64,000 nucleotides of DNA from Flavitalea plasmicola. Its GTDB lineage: Bacteria > Bacteroidota > Bacteroidia > Chitinophagales > Chitinophagaceae. Below are positions 49,669 through 58,453 of this stretch, piece by piece (the stretch's first letter is position 1; every line of letters begins with the position of its first letter). The position numbers and the translations under genes are program-made. The DNA lies in contig NZ_JAUOTO010000001.1 of NCBI RefSeq assembly GCF_030546645.1, positions 1,054,001-1,118,000 on the forward strand, in the 5' to 3' direction. Below the pieces are notes generated by a model, which made no database searches, was not told where the DNA came from, and was given only the letters and a program-made list of their open reading frames with translations.

Positions 49669-51045
49669 TTATAATAAAATTAAAAAAGCGACTGAGAAAT
49701 AAATGACAAGACCGGTGACGTCCACAAGCGTAGCAACGAAGGGAGCGGAAGATGTCGCGGGGTCAGCTCCAAACCTTTTCAGGACGATGGGCAGCATGCT
49801 GCCGGCAATCGTACCCCAGAGGACCACTCCTACCAGGGACAAGCCGATGGTACTGGCTATCAGCAAAGAGTTATTGCCATAAGTATGGAATATCTGGTTC
49901 CACAGCATCACGCGGGTAAAGCCGATGACGCCCAGGACGGTGCCCAGCAGCAGGCCGGAAATGACCTCTCTCTGTATGACCCGCCACCATTCGGCGATGG
50001 TGATCTCACCCAGGGCCATGGCCTGGATGATGAGAGTAGAAGCCTGGGAGCCGCTGTTGCCTCCGCTGGAGATGATCAGGGGAATAAAGAGGGCCAGGAC
50101 AGTGGCCTTTGCTATTTCATCCTCGAAGTAGCCCATGGCTGTGGCGGTCAGCATTTCGCTGAGGAAAAGAACTACCAGCCAAACAATCCGTTTTTTAAAC
50201 AGCTTCAGGAGGGGGATCTCCAGGTAGGGTTCGTCCAGCGCTTCGGTACCCCCTATTTTTTGGATATCTTCCGTAAATTCTTCCTGTGCCACCCATAGTA
50301 CGTCATCGATAGTGACGATACCCAGCAATATATTGTTGTTATCCAGGACGGGCAGCGCCACACGGTTGTTCATTTTAAAAGCTTCGCTTGCTTTTTCCTG
50401 GTCGTCGTCCACGTAGAGTGCTATATACCGATTGTCTATTACGTCCTCGATCTTTTTTTCCGGATTGGCCAGGATGATCTCCCGGATACGAATGTCATCG
50501 ATGAAGACGCCCTTATCGTCCACTACATAGATCACGTCGATGGTTTCGCTGTCCTTTCCTACCTCACGGATATGCTCGATGACCTCTTTTATGGTCCAGT
50601 CTTTTTCCACGGCTATATAGTCGGGGGTCATCAGCCTGCCCACGCTGCTTTCGGGATAGCCCAGCAGGGAGAGGGTGATCTTTCTTTCCTCCGGGTCCAG
50701 TGTCTTGATGAGCTCCTTCACTACCTCGCTGGGCAATTCCTCCAGGAAGGCAGTACGGTCATCCGCGGAAAGGTCATTCAGCAGCTCGGCCGTCTTGAAG
50801 GCGGGTAATTCCTGTATGATCCTTTTCTGGGTGGAGAAGTCCAGGATCTTGAAGGTACTGGCTGCCCGATGGGTGCTCATATTGCCGATGATCTGCACTT
50901 CATAATCGGGGAATTCATAGATCAGTTCGGCGACGTCACTGATATTCTGATTGTTTAGAAATTCCCTGATCAGCAATACGTCTTCCGACTGGATGATTTC
51001 CAGGAATTGCTCCTGCGGCGTAGCATTTTCTTGCTCTAAGGACAT
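49669..51045 (-). CDS. mgtE: MgtE-type magnesium transporter
   Basis: A 458-residue channel: the cytoplasmic N domain of helical repeats (about 15-130, with LLNDLSADDRTAFLEELPSE), two CBS domains (about 135-255, GRLMTPDYIAVEKDW and ALPVLDNNNILLGIVTIDDV), a plug helix, and five C-terminal membrane helices with IPLIISSGGNSGSQASTLII, the pore motif of MgtE. It moves Mg2+ inward and is gated by cytoplasmic Mg2+. The ATG at 51045 is five bases from a promoter -7 box, which argues against the longer frame from 51081 and for a leaderless mRNA. Confidence 0.94.
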   Translation of the reverse strand: MSLEQENATPQEQFLEIIQSEDVLLIREFLNNQNISDVAELIYEFPDYEVQIIGNMSTHRAASTFKILDFSTQKRIIQELPAFKTAELLNDLSADDRTAFLEELPSEVVKELIKTLDPEERKITLSLLGYPESSVGRLMTPDYIAVEKDWTIKEVIEHIREVGKDSETIDVIYVVDDKGVFIDDIRIREIILANPEKKIEDVIDNRYIALYVDDDQEKASEAFKMNNRVALPVLDNNNILLGIVTIDDVLWVAQEEFTEDIQKIGGTEALDEPYLEIPLLKLFKKRIVWLVVLFLSEMLTATAMGYFEDEIAKATVLALFIPLIISSGGNSGSQASTLIIQAMALGEITIAEWWRVIQREVISGLLLGTVLGVIGFTRVMLWNQIFHTYGNNSLLIASTIGLSLVGVVLWGTIAGSMLPIVLKRFGADPATSSAPFVATLVDVTGLVIYFSVAFLILL

Positions 51046-51050
51046 GGGTT

Positions 51051-51082
51051 CAAACCTACGTTCAAAAACCGAAATGGACAAA
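51051..51082 (-). promoter_or_regulatory. Promoter of mgtE, abutting the start codon
   Basis: On the minus strand TTTG (51082-51079) and TAGGTTTG (51058-51051) are 20 bases apart, a full match to the Bacteroidota consensus. The ATG follows five bases later, so transcription would start at about the A of ATG. Confidence 0.65.
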
Positions 51083-51239
51083 CAACTGTTGGTTGGCCAT
51101 GAAAAATGTTCAGGGATGGGGGGCGGCTAGCTTCATCTTCACCATTGGTAATGCCATTATGACCGAAGATGGAGGCACACCCAAAAAGTCAAATGAACAA
51201 AAAGCGGTAACTTGTCGCGCCTAAAACAGTCATTTACGG

Positions 51240-51626
51240 ATGATATTACCGTCGCTTGTTATAGCGCCCACTGGCGAGAAGGGCAGAGGGGTATTTACCA
51301 CTGAGGACATCGGGAAAGGGACTATTGTTGAGGTGTCCCCTGTCATTGTCATGAGCCGGGAAGATCGCATGCTGCTGGACCAGACCTTATTGCATGATTA
51401 TATATTTGAATGGGGCGTCGATCCAAAAGGGTGCTGCATGGCTTTGGGCTATATACCCATCTACAATCATTCATATCGCAGTAATTGCGAATATGAAATG
51501 GACTACGGATCGGCGTTGATATCCGTCAGGGCGGTACGTTTTATACAAGCCGGGGAGGAGCTGTCCATCAACTACAACGGGGATTGGAACAATGAAACCC
51601 CCGTTTGGTTTGACGTACGGCCGTAG
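51240..51626 (+). CDS. Small SET-domain protein
   Basis: A 128-residue protein that is one SET domain: GRGVFTTEDIGKGTIVEVSP at the start (SET-N), the pseudoknot motif as GYIPIYNHSYRSNCEYEM, and RAVRFIQAGEELSINYNGDW (SET-C). SET enzymes transfer a methyl group from S-adenosylmethionine to lysines; NHS and GEELxxxY are the cofactor and active-site residues. No pre- or post-SET cysteines are present. Small bacterial SET proteins of this kind exist, but their substrates are not known. The gene stands alone between mgtE (divergent) and the barrel gene (convergent, 26 bases). Confidence 0.88.
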   Translation: MILPSLVIAPTGEKGRGVFTTEDIGKGTIVEVSPVIVMSREDRMLLDQTLLHDYIFEWGVDPKGCCMALGYIPIYNHSYRSNCEYEMDYGSALISVRAVRFIQAGEELSINYNGDWNNETPVWFDVRP

Positions 51627-51652
51627 GCGGCGGGCGGGCTGCCTCTGCCGGA

Positions 51653-53332
51653 TCAACGCTTTCTTTTCCGGCTGAGGACCGGAGAATAGCGAAGACCGAC
51701 GTTAATACCCACGCTGCTCATCCTGACCCTTCCGAAGCCCAGATCGCTCAGGGGGAGCTTCATATACGGAGCCACCATGATGGAGAAGTCATTGCTAATG
51801 CCTGTCTCCACGCCCAGGGACAGGTTGGCGGAGGATAAGATACCTTGTTTGTTGGTATACTGAAACTCCCTGCACACCTCTCTTCCAAAGAAATCAAAAT
51901 AGTACTTGTTACGTTCGCTACCGAACAGGTAAGTAGAAACGCCGCCGCTGGCGAAGAAGACGGTGTTGCCTGTTACGCTGAAATCGTAACGGAGATTGAG
52001 AGGGATCTCCAGCATATTCATTTTGCCTTTTATAAAATCTACATCTTTAAGACCGACGGACCTGTAATAGTCAGGGGGTGCTTTGAAGTCTGTCGCCCTG
52101 GCGGTATAGTTCTTTCTGGAAAAAAGGAGGCCTGTTCCCAGGTGCCATCTGTCCAGGACCTGATAGTCAACGGTGACGCCGATGCTGCTACCGGGCTTAT
52201 CGCCTGCGAGGGCATTGACGGAGGCGAAATCGGGCGCCACCTGCAGGCCGAAGGTAATTGGCCGGCTGATCCGGAGAGAGGGGCCGTTTTTCTTACCCGG
52301 GTTGGTGGGCGTCTGGGCGGTGTATGCTCTCAGCGCGGAATCACTGATGGTAGGGCGGCTATGCGGGAACTGCGGACGCCGGATAAATGATCGGGAAAGG
52401 CCGGCAGGCGCTGACAGGCCGGATATATTATTGGATGCTGTGTTGCCGCTGGGCGTTGTGTTTCCGTCGGTCGTAGTTTTCGATATGTCTTTATTTGATT
52501 TGTCCATATTGTTTGACTGCCTGCCGTTGGCGCCGGGGTGGTCATGCGGATGGCGGCTACGGAAGCCGGTGGTGGCTGCAAGGTGGTTGCCGGCGGTGAT
52601 AGGAGATGCAACGGAAAGGCTGCCGGCGGAAGGGTCTTTGGAGAGACCTTTGGCTGCGCTTTCGGATTTTCCAGCGGCTCTGCCGGAAGTCCCCGGAGAT
52701 ATCCCGGAATGGCCGGATGGTGTCCGGGTGGACCCGGAGGAGGGGGCAAATGCATTGGATACACCGCCGGAAGCACCGGGTGTACTGACGGGGGTATTGG
52801 GTGCTCTGACGGAACCATTGGATGCGCTGCCCGGGGTATTAGCTATTTTGGCGGCGCCGGCCGGGACGTTACGGGATGCCCCGGACACGTCCGTAGGTGC
52901 GGGTTCCGCCGAAGCAAGGCTGGAATCGATGTTCTGACTTTGATCCTGGTGGTAAGGTGTGGAAGTAGATTTATCTCTATAATCAGGGTTTTGAGTGGAT
53001 GAATCGGAGGCCAGGGTCCCGGGCTGTTGCTGCGGGGCCTTGACGACTGTCAGGGGCGGACTGCCTGAGTTTTCGGCCTTCCGTCCTTTGGCTTGCTTTA
53101 CGAAATAGTAGGAGACCCCCACGATCAGAAGGATCACCGGGGCATATTGAAAGGGGAGACGCCGGAAGCCGCGCAAACCGCGGGAGATATCCGGGCCGGC
53201 CCTGCCCAATTCCTTGTCCAGGCGGACTTCCAGTCTTTCCCATGCCTGGGGACCCGTAAGGTCTCCAGGGTCATGCTGACTGGCAGCTTCCCGGCTAAGG
53301 CGGTCCAATTCATTATCGGATAGGTTCAACAT
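51653..53332 (-). CDS. Putative trans-envelope anti-sigma-like protein with outer-membrane beta-barrel
   Basis: A 559-residue protein with four parts. Residues 1-60 are cytoplasmic, beginning MLNLSDNELDRLSREAASQH with PQAWERLEVRLDK, as in proteins encoded next to ECF sigma factors. One membrane helix follows (about 63-79, APVILLIVGVSYYFV). Residues about 85-354 are a Gly/Ser/Pro/Asn/Thr-rich, unstructured linker. Residues about 355-559 have the beta-strand pattern of an outer-membrane barrel (ITFGLQVAPDFASV to VGINVGLRYSPVLS). The start overlaps the sigma gene end by 20 bases, so they are translationally linked. Regulation of the sigma factor is inferred, not shown. Confidence 0.8.
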   Translation of the reverse strand: MLNLSDNELDRLSREAASQHDPGDLTGPQAWERLEVRLDKELGRAGPDISRGLRGFRRLPFQYAPVILLIVGVSYYFVKQAKGRKAENSGSPPLTVVKAPQQQPGTLASDSSTQNPDYRDKSTSTPYHQDQSQNIDSSLASAEPAPTDVSGASRNVPAGAAKIANTPGSASNGSVRAPNTPVSTPGASGGVSNAFAPSSGSTRTPSGHSGISPGTSGRAAGKSESAAKGLSKDPSAGSLSVASPITAGNHLAATTGFRSRHPHDHPGANGRQSNNMDKSNKDISKTTTDGNTTPSGNTASNNISGLSAPAGLSRSFIRRPQFPHSRPTISDSALRAYTAQTPTNPGKKNGPSLRISRPITFGLQVAPDFASVNALAGDKPGSSIGVTVDYQVLDRWHLGTGLLFSRKNYTARATDFKAPPDYYRSVGLKDVDFIKGKMNMLEIPLNLRYDFSVTGNTVFFASGGVSTYLFGSERNKYYFDFFGREVCREFQYTNKQGILSSANLSLGVETGISNDFSIMVAPYMKLPLSDLGFGRVRMSSVGINVGLRYSPVLSRKRKR

Positions 53333-53906
53333 ATGCTTTATGATCGGTTTTTTTTGTTAGGATCTTTCTTAGGTTCTCCCTTGCTTTGGAGAGATTGGAT
53401 TTGGAGGACCCGACGGAAATACCCAGCTGGCTGGCAATTTCTTCATGGGTCAGTCCTTCTATGACAAATAAGTTAAAAACGGTGCGGTAGGCTGGGGATA
53501 GCAGCCGGATGGCTTCGATGATCTCCTTGTACGACAATACGTCGAGGCCCGTTTCCTGTTTGTCTGCTATGTTCTCTGTGTCTTCGGACAGCATTTGTCC
53601 ATTGATGTAGGATGCGTTCTTCCGATAGTGGTCGATGCAGGTGTTGACAAGGATGCGCTTAAACCAGCCTTTAAGGGAGGCTGTGACATCGGTGTGTCGT
53701 GCTTCCTCGAATTGGCCGATGTTCCTGAACAGCTTGATAAAGCCTTCGTTCATGATCTCTTCTACTTGTTCAAGGTTGTTTTGGTAGCGATAGCATATTT
53801 TCATAGCATAGTCCTTGAGCATACTGTATAGCTCTTTCTGGCTAGCCCGGTCGTTGGCCCTGCAGCCTTCTATCAAAGCGAGTATTTGCGTGTTTGCCGC
53901 GATCAA
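53313..53906 (-). CDS. ECF-type RNA polymerase sigma factor
   Basis: A 197-residue sigma factor: region 2 with ELYSMLKDYAMKICYRYQNN, VEEIMNEGFIKLFRNIGQFE and LKGWFKRILVNTCIDHYRKN, and region 4 with LLSPAYRTVFNLFVIEGLTH, then EEIASQLGISVGSSKSNLSK. This is the typical Bacteroidota ECF layout. The frame has no ATG at the conserved N-terminus; TTG at 53906 (MIAANTQILAL) is the best start, and the next Met is already within region 2. The next gene, overlapping by 20 bases, is the proposed envelope-spanning partner. Confidence 0.9.
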   Translation of the reverse strand: MIAANTQILALIEGCRANDRASQKELYSMLKDYAMKICYRYQNNLEQVEEIMNEGFIKLFRNIGQFEEARHTDVTASLKGWFKRILVNTCIDHYRKNASYINGQMLSEDTENIADKQETGLDVLSYKEIIEAIRLLSPAYRTVFNLFVIEGLTHEEIASQLGISVGSSKSNLSKARENLRKILTKKTDHKAYVEPIR

Positions 53907-54023
53907 ATTATGTGTAGCGTTAAATGGTGAGCGCCGATATTGTTAAAACGCGCAAACTACTTTTAGCCATTAAGAAATTACGATAATGATATGTTAATGG
54001 TTGCTTGCCGGGTAGAATTTCCT

Positions 54024-54105
54024 GGCTACAAGCTGCAAGCCCCAAGCTTCAAGTTGAGGATAAATAGACGCTTGTAGCTTGCAGCCATCGGCTTGAGGCT
54101 GATTA
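54024..54105. repeat. 7-base-period AGCT repeat element, copy D
   Basis: Left units GGCTACA, AGCTGCA, AGCCCCA, AGCTTCA, AGTTGAG; core with GATAAATAGAC; right units GCTTGTA, GCTTGCA, GCCATCG, GCTTGAG, GCTGATT. The right arm runs into the stop codon of the DUF4403 gene. Confidence 0.8.
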
Positions 54106-55524
54106 CAAGCCCGTGCTTGTCACGGATAGGTCGGCTTTGACAAAGAGCTGTGCCTGGAGGGACTTATCTCCGGCCAGGAGGCCGATCATCTTTAACTCCT
54201 TGATATTCCCTCTTGTATAGAGGTTTGGAGCCAGGGTTCTGTTCAGCTGGGCGTCAAGGAGGGGCATATTTGCCTTTAGCATGGCTGCCAGATCATAAAA
54301 GGAACTGCCCTGGATATTCTTGCGGATCTTCTTTTTGAAAAAGGTGCGGGCGATGACGATCATCATATCCCCGTCGAGGGTGTACTTAAGATCGGGAATG
54401 GTTAGCGCCTGTTTTAAAGGGTCCAGCACGGGCGTGCCCCAAAGACGGACCTGGCCTCTGCGGCTGCCTCCAAAGTCGACTGTCAGCTCCACCTGGTGAT
54501 GACCTATGCCCTTGACATTGAGGTCTTTGATGGTGATGGTCTGGCCTTTTACCAGGAAGGACCTGCCTTTCAGGGTGTCATTCAGCAATTTACTGATGAA
54601 TCCATAGTCGTAATTGGTGCCCAGGTATAACGAAATGCCGTTATCCCTTACATTGCTGGTGAGGGGCGGAAGGGGTGGGATCACGGAAGATACGTCCGAT
54701 TCTGACGTCAGCTGCGGCCGGCAGGTCAGGCCGATATTGATGCGAAACGTGTCCTGGATGTAGTTCAGTGGCCCTACCCGCAAGGCCAGGGGATTGGTGA
54801 CCAGGTAGCCATAGGGACCCAGGGGCATGCGTTGCCAGGCCCTGATGGCTGAATGATGGAGATAGCCGGTGAAATCCAGGCCGGCGAGGGTTTGGTCGAG
54901 GATCGAACAAAAGCTGGTGATCGAGCTGCGGATGCTATCCACGATCATCTGGGTCATATCCATGGAAAAGACGGACATCACGCATTTATCCTGTGTTTTC
55001 AACTGATCCAGCCGGGTGATGGTCCTGACCTTATAATTTGGCAGCAAGGTGAGCTGGGAACTGAGGTTGATGTCTACTTTCCGCATGGTTTCGGTGCCGA
55101 ACCCGCAGTTGCCGGAGATCCAGGGGGAGACGGGCTTACCCATGGCGCAGAGGCACCGCCCGCCCGCTACCTGGTAGCTTCCGCCCATTTGAAGGAAGAT
55201 CTTATTATTGGTGCAGCTGAGATTGAAGCCGGTGCGAACGAAGCGGTATTTATACCGCAATTCGCAGGAGGTTTGCAGATAGGACGGCCATCCTTCGGAA
55301 GTGAATTCCTTTGGTACGATGGTGTCCGCTATCTGGATCAGGGGGCGTCCGGCGACCTTCAGGGGCAGGTCGATCTCGGAAGCCGGCAGGGGAGGAAGGC
55401 TATCCGGCACCAGGGCTGAAATGGCGGACCTGGCGCTGATTTTTTTTGATGAGGAACACGAGCAGATGCAGGCAGCCAAAAGCAACAGCCAGATCAGTGA
55501 TCTTTTGCGGAGGTTGTCAACCAT
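54103..55524 (-). CDS. DUF4403 family lipoprotein
   Basis: A 473-residue protein with a signal ending in a Cys cluster (LLLLAACICSCSSSKK), so probably lipid-modified. The body is beta-rich: RYKYRFVRTGFNLSCTNNKI, repeated long strands such as GPYGYLVTNPLALRVGP and VELTVDFGGSRRGQVRLWGT, and a C-terminal ARTFFKKKIRKNIQG, which matches the DUF4403 pattern of Bacteroidota. Function unknown; these resemble TULIP-type lipid-binding or envelope proteins in composition, but that is speculation. Its start lies within the chitinase gene (31-base overlap), so the two are translationally coupled. Confidence 0.8.
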   Translation of the reverse strand: MVDNLRKRSLIWLLLLAACICSCSSSKKISARSAISALVPDSLPPLPASEIDLPLKVAGRPLIQIADTIVPKEFTSEGWPSYLQTSCELRYKYRFVRTGFNLSCTNNKIFLQMGGSYQVAGGRCLCAMGKPVSPWISGNCGFGTETMRKVDINLSSQLTLLPNYKVRTITRLDQLKTQDKCVMSVFSMDMTQMIVDSIRSSITSFCSILDQTLAGLDFTGYLHHSAIRAWQRMPLGPYGYLVTNPLALRVGPLNYIQDTFRINIGLTCRPQLTSESDVSSVIPPLPPLTSNVRDNGISLYLGTNYDYGFISKLLNDTLKGRSFLVKGQTITIKDLNVKGIGHHQVELTVDFGGSRRGQVRLWGTPVLDPLKQALTIPDLKYTLDGDMMIVIARTFFKKKIRKNIQGSSFYDLAAMLKANMPLLDAQLNRTLAPNLYTRGNIKELKMIGLLAGDKSLQAQLFVKADLSVTSTGL

Positions 55525-56669
55525 TCTTTTTTAGTATTATCGATGACGTCCAATAATCCATCTGTGAACTTATCCTCCGGCAGCTGCCAGAACATGATGC
55601 CCCCCAGGTGCTGGTCCATGGCATACCGGGTCTTGAGCCGGACGGACAAAGTGTCGTCGTAGGTAACAAAGAGTTTTTGCCGGGCATTGTACATATAAGG
55701 CGCTTGCGCCACCGGGTCCCAATGAAAGACGAACCCACTGTCTTTGGAGAGGACGGTGGCCTGGTCGCGATAGGACACGCCGCGTTTGAAGCGGCAGGGA
55801 CGATAGAGCCCATTGTTGATGCTGTCGACACCTTCGAAGATACGGGCATAGAAGGCAACGCCGATGGCGAGCTTAGCCGCGGGAACGCCGATGGATTCCA
55901 GGTAGCGTACCGCATTGTCTGTCGACTCCCTCTGTTGAGCAGTGGAGTACAGTGGCGTATGGTGTCCTGAGATGGTGTCATAGCCGCTGACCAGGTCATA
56001 GGTCATGAGGTTGATATAATTCACCCGGGGGGTAACTTTTTTCCAGTCGATGGAGGTAGTGAGATACTTGGTAAATCCGCCGGCGGCAAAGCTGATCTCA
56101 TTGGTCTTGTCCAGCTTTTTACGCAGTCGTTTGATCAGGAGGGTGAAGTGATCCTTGTCTTCCGGGGAGTATGGATACCCGGGGACGTTGGTGAGCGCCG
56201 GGTATTCCCAATCCAGGTCGATGCCATCGGTGTGGAAATAATCTGTCAGCTCCTTTACCGAGCGCACGAATTCGTTGCGACCTTTGCGGGTAGCGAATAC
56301 CAGGGGGCATGTTTTGCAGCCGCCCCATCCGCCCAGGGAAAGGATCACTTTCAGCCGGGGGGTCCTGCGCTTCAATTCAACCATGTGCAGGATGGTAGCG
56401 GTGTCCCTGGCGTTGCTGACGGAAAGGCGATTGCCTTGCAGGTGGCAGAAGCTAAAAAGGATATGGGTGAGCTTTTCGGTAGCAAAGCTGTCCAGGGCGG
56501 TGCTTCTGCCGGCGTAATAGCCGATGACGGCGGGCTGTGGGGAAGTGTCGAGCGATGAACTGTGCGCTTCGAGAGAGGAAGGGGCCTGGGAATGGACTGT
56601 ACTGGTGAACAAGGTAGTCAGGGCGGATAGCATTGTGAAAATGAAATGTCTGCGAAAATGATTGGTCAT
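55494..56669 (-). CDS. GH18 chitinase-type glycosidase
   Basis: A 391-residue secreted enzyme: signal peptide (FIFTMLSALTTLFTSTVHSQ), a short linker (SSLEAHSSSLDTSPQP), then a GH18 barrel. The catalytic motif is TDGIDLDWEYPAL, with Glu as acid; VILSLGGWGGCKTCP precedes it and YINLMTYDLVSGYD follows. It would cleave chitin or other GlcNAc polymers. I start at 56669 because a longer frame (56813) places the signal peptide internally. The linker resembles translated AGCT repeat but is more degenerate. Together with DUF4403 it forms a two-gene unit. Confidence 0.88.
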   Translation of the reverse strand: MTNHFRRHFIFTMLSALTTLFTSTVHSQAPSSLEAHSSSLDTSPQPAVIGYYAGRSTALDSFATEKLTHILFSFCHLQGNRLSVSNARDTATILHMVELKRRTPRLKVILSLGGWGGCKTCPLVFATRKGRNEFVRSVKELTDYFHTDGIDLDWEYPALTNVPGYPYSPEDKDHFTLLIKRLRKKLDKTNEISFAAGGFTKYLTTSIDWKKVTPRVNYINLMTYDLVSGYDTISGHHTPLYSTAQQRESTDNAVRYLESIGVPAAKLAIGVAFYARIFEGVDSINNGLYRPCRFKRGVSYRDQATVLSKDSGFVFHWDPVAQAPYMYNARQKLFVTYDDTLSVRLKTRYAMDQHLGGIMFWQLPEDKFTDGLLDVIDNTKKEWLTTSAKDH

Positions 56670-56831
56670 AAATAATTGCTTGGTTGAAAATGATGGGCAA
56701 GCATCGCCGGAGAGCCGGTTGTCTGATCCTGTGCCGAAAATAAGCCGGTTGTAATGGACAGCCAAAAGGAAAATGGTTAATGGTCCGGGACAGGTGGCAA
56801 CGGGGCGGAGCAATCATGCGTACCGTAGTAT

Positions 56832-57419
56832 ATGAGTAAAGCAAACAAGATCTGGCTCCCGGGGCTCGTGCTGCTGTGTTTGGTGTGCGGGCTCCTGTCT
56901 TGCCGGAAAGAAAACCTGAACGGCATCCATTCGGCGGCTGATTCCACGGCCGTTTTTTCCGCTACGGTAGATGGGGCGGACTGGTCTACTGATTCCGTCT
57001 CAGCCTTTTTGGTGGGGGACGATCGCGGCAAGGCCAGGATCATGACCATCACGGGTTATACGTCTGAACGCGTGATCTCCATCAGCCTGAGGGATACTTC
57101 CACAGGCCCCAACGACAGTTCGATGTCCGTGCAGCAATATCCGTTGGAAAGGTGGGGGAATGCGTCAGCATTTGCCTATGGCAATAACAGGATCAATTTT
57201 GGCCCGAATGTCACCTGGCAGGAGCAGGGGGAGGCCATCAGCGGCGAAGCCAATGTAACAGCCTGTGATGGGGAGAATAAAAGGATCTCGGGGTCCTTCA
57301 GCTTTACCGCCAGGGTGCTGGTGATCGGCACTGCCGGATCGGGCCTATCCACGGATTCGGTGCATGTGACGAATGGCGTATTTAAAAATATACCTTATAG
57401 CTATTTAAAGCACCCTTAG
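56832..57419 (+). CDS. DUF6252-like lipoprotein
   Basis: A 195-residue lipoprotein: signal peptide with lipobox LLSC at about residue 24 (LPGLVLLCLVCGLLSC), then a beta-rich domain opening FSATVDGADWSTDSVSAFLV and closing SGSFSFTARVL and VTNGVFKNIPY. These match the DUF6252 pattern of Bacteroidota lipoproteins of unknown role, expected in the outer membrane or periplasm. Its stop codon overlaps that of the convergent ABC gene by three bases. It is divergent from the chitinase gene. Confidence 0.8.
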   Translation: MSKANKIWLPGLVLLCLVCGLLSCRKENLNGIHSAADSTAVFSATVDGADWSTDSVSAFLVGDDRGKARIMTITGYTSERVISISLRDTSTGPNDSSMSVQQYPLERWGNASAFAYGNNRINFGPNVTWQEQGEAISGEANVTACDGENKRISGSFSFTARVLVIGTAGSGLSTDSVHVTNGVFKNIPYSYLKHP

Positions 57420-58075
57420 CGCCTGGGGAGGTAGCCGGATGATTCGAGGTCTTCGGTTCCTTTTGCCAGCTGGGTGCGGCCATCGAGGAGCATATACAGC
57501 TTATCTGAAATCTCAAGAATATCCTGGTAGAGATGGTCTGTTATGAGGATGCCCTTATTTTGTCGTTCTACCGTCAATAAGGCCTTTACTTTTTCGATCT
57601 GCAGAGGGCTGAGGTGGGAAAAGGGTTCGTCTAGCAGTACAAATTGCGACGGACTGCGGGTGATGACATAAATATTTATCAACCTCCTTTCTCCCCCGGA
57701 AAGGTCTCTTATCCGGGATGCGCAGGATGGCCGGAATTCGGGGAATATGTCTCCCAATTCGCGGAGCTCCAGGTTGAAATCGTTGAAGACCCTTTTCAAT
57801 GTCAGTGATCCTGGGATGAAATTGAACTGGGGCAGGTATCTTACCAGGTCCGGCCTGGTATAGGGCTGGAGAACGGCTGTATCATCAAATCTTACGGACC
57901 GGCTGCTGCAGGCCAGGTCGCCATAGATGGCCCGCATCAGGCATGTTTTGCCCTGACCATTACGGCCCAGCAAGCCTGTGATCCTGCCTGTCCGGCATTG
58001 AATATAAATATCAGATAGGATGGGACGAAGGCCGAATTCCAGCTGGATGCTGTCTGCTGTCAATGTGTGGGTCAT
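57416..58075 (-). CDS. ABC transporter ATP-binding protein of a small two-gene module
   Basis: A 219-residue ATPase: MTHTLTADSIQLEFGLRPIL, Walker A in GLLGRNGQGKTCLMRAIYGD, signature LSGGERRLINIYVI, Walker B with FVLLDEPFSHLSPLQIEK, and the H-loop ILITDHLYQDILEISD. It is LptB-like in size and lacks any fused membrane part. I start at 58075, where ATG overlaps the stop of the small membrane protein (ATGA); the longer frame from 58405 is antisense junk of the neighbour. It probably powers the membrane protein encoded before it; the substrate is unknown. Confidence 0.88.
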   Translation of the reverse strand: MTHTLTADSIQLEFGLRPILSDIYIQCRTGRITGLLGRNGQGKTCLMRAIYGDLACSSRSVRFDDTAVLQPYTRPDLVRYLPQFNFIPGSLTLKRVFNDFNLELRELGDIFPEFRPSCASRIRDLSGGERRLINIYVITRSPSQFVLLDEPFSHLSPLQIEKVKALLTVERQNKGILITDHLYQDILEISDKLYMLLDGRTQLAKGTEDLESSGYLPRR

Positions 58076-58383
58076 GGTCGTATCCAGTATGTCAGGATGA
58101 GGAAAATAATGTAAAGGCAGCCATCGAAGCCAAGCGTGAGTCCCCATAGGACCGGGTCGCGGATGCCCAGGTTCCTGTAGTAATAAAATTCCTTTTGTCG
58201 GTACTCCCGAATGAAATAGAAGGTCAGGAACAGGGTGGCTATTTTGAGCCATAAAAGAACCTTGAGGATAGGAGGGCCGTATTCCCAATATAAAAATGCA
58301 CAGGTCAGCGTTATGAGGAAGCTGAAGACAAAAAAGTTTTTGTAAAATGTTACCAGAAGTCGTATGACAGCCTTGAATTTCAC
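58072..58383 (-). CDS. Small membrane protein with EFYYYRNLG motif, partner of the ABC ATPase
   Basis: A 103-residue protein with about three membrane helices (about residues 12-33, 39-56 and 78-98) and a basic cytoplasmic loop, FIREYRQKEFYYYRNLGIRD, between helices two and three. That loop has the Glu-Phe-Tyr-Tyr-Tyr-Arg-Asn-Leu-Gly character seen in small Bacteroidota membrane proteins next to an ABC ATPase and could be the coupling element. Its stop overlaps the ATPase start by four bases (ATGA), so they are translated together. It is too small for a normal permease; function unknown. Confidence 0.7.
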   Translation of the reverse strand: MKFKAVIRLLVTFYKNFFVFSFLITLTCAFLYWEYGPPILKVLLWLKIATLFLTFYFIREYRQKEFYYYRNLGIRDPVLWGLTLGFDGCLYIIFLILTYWIRP

Positions 58384-58453
58384 TATTGCAATATATTTTA
58401 TTCACCGGTGAATAGAGATATAGGTTATTTTTATGACAGTTAAATAATAGCCA

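Noticed and set aside
58076-58405. Longer form of the ABC ATPase from 58405
   Set aside because: The extra 110 residues overlap the membrane-protein gene in another frame and contain no family motif; the ATGA overlap at 58075 is the natural start.
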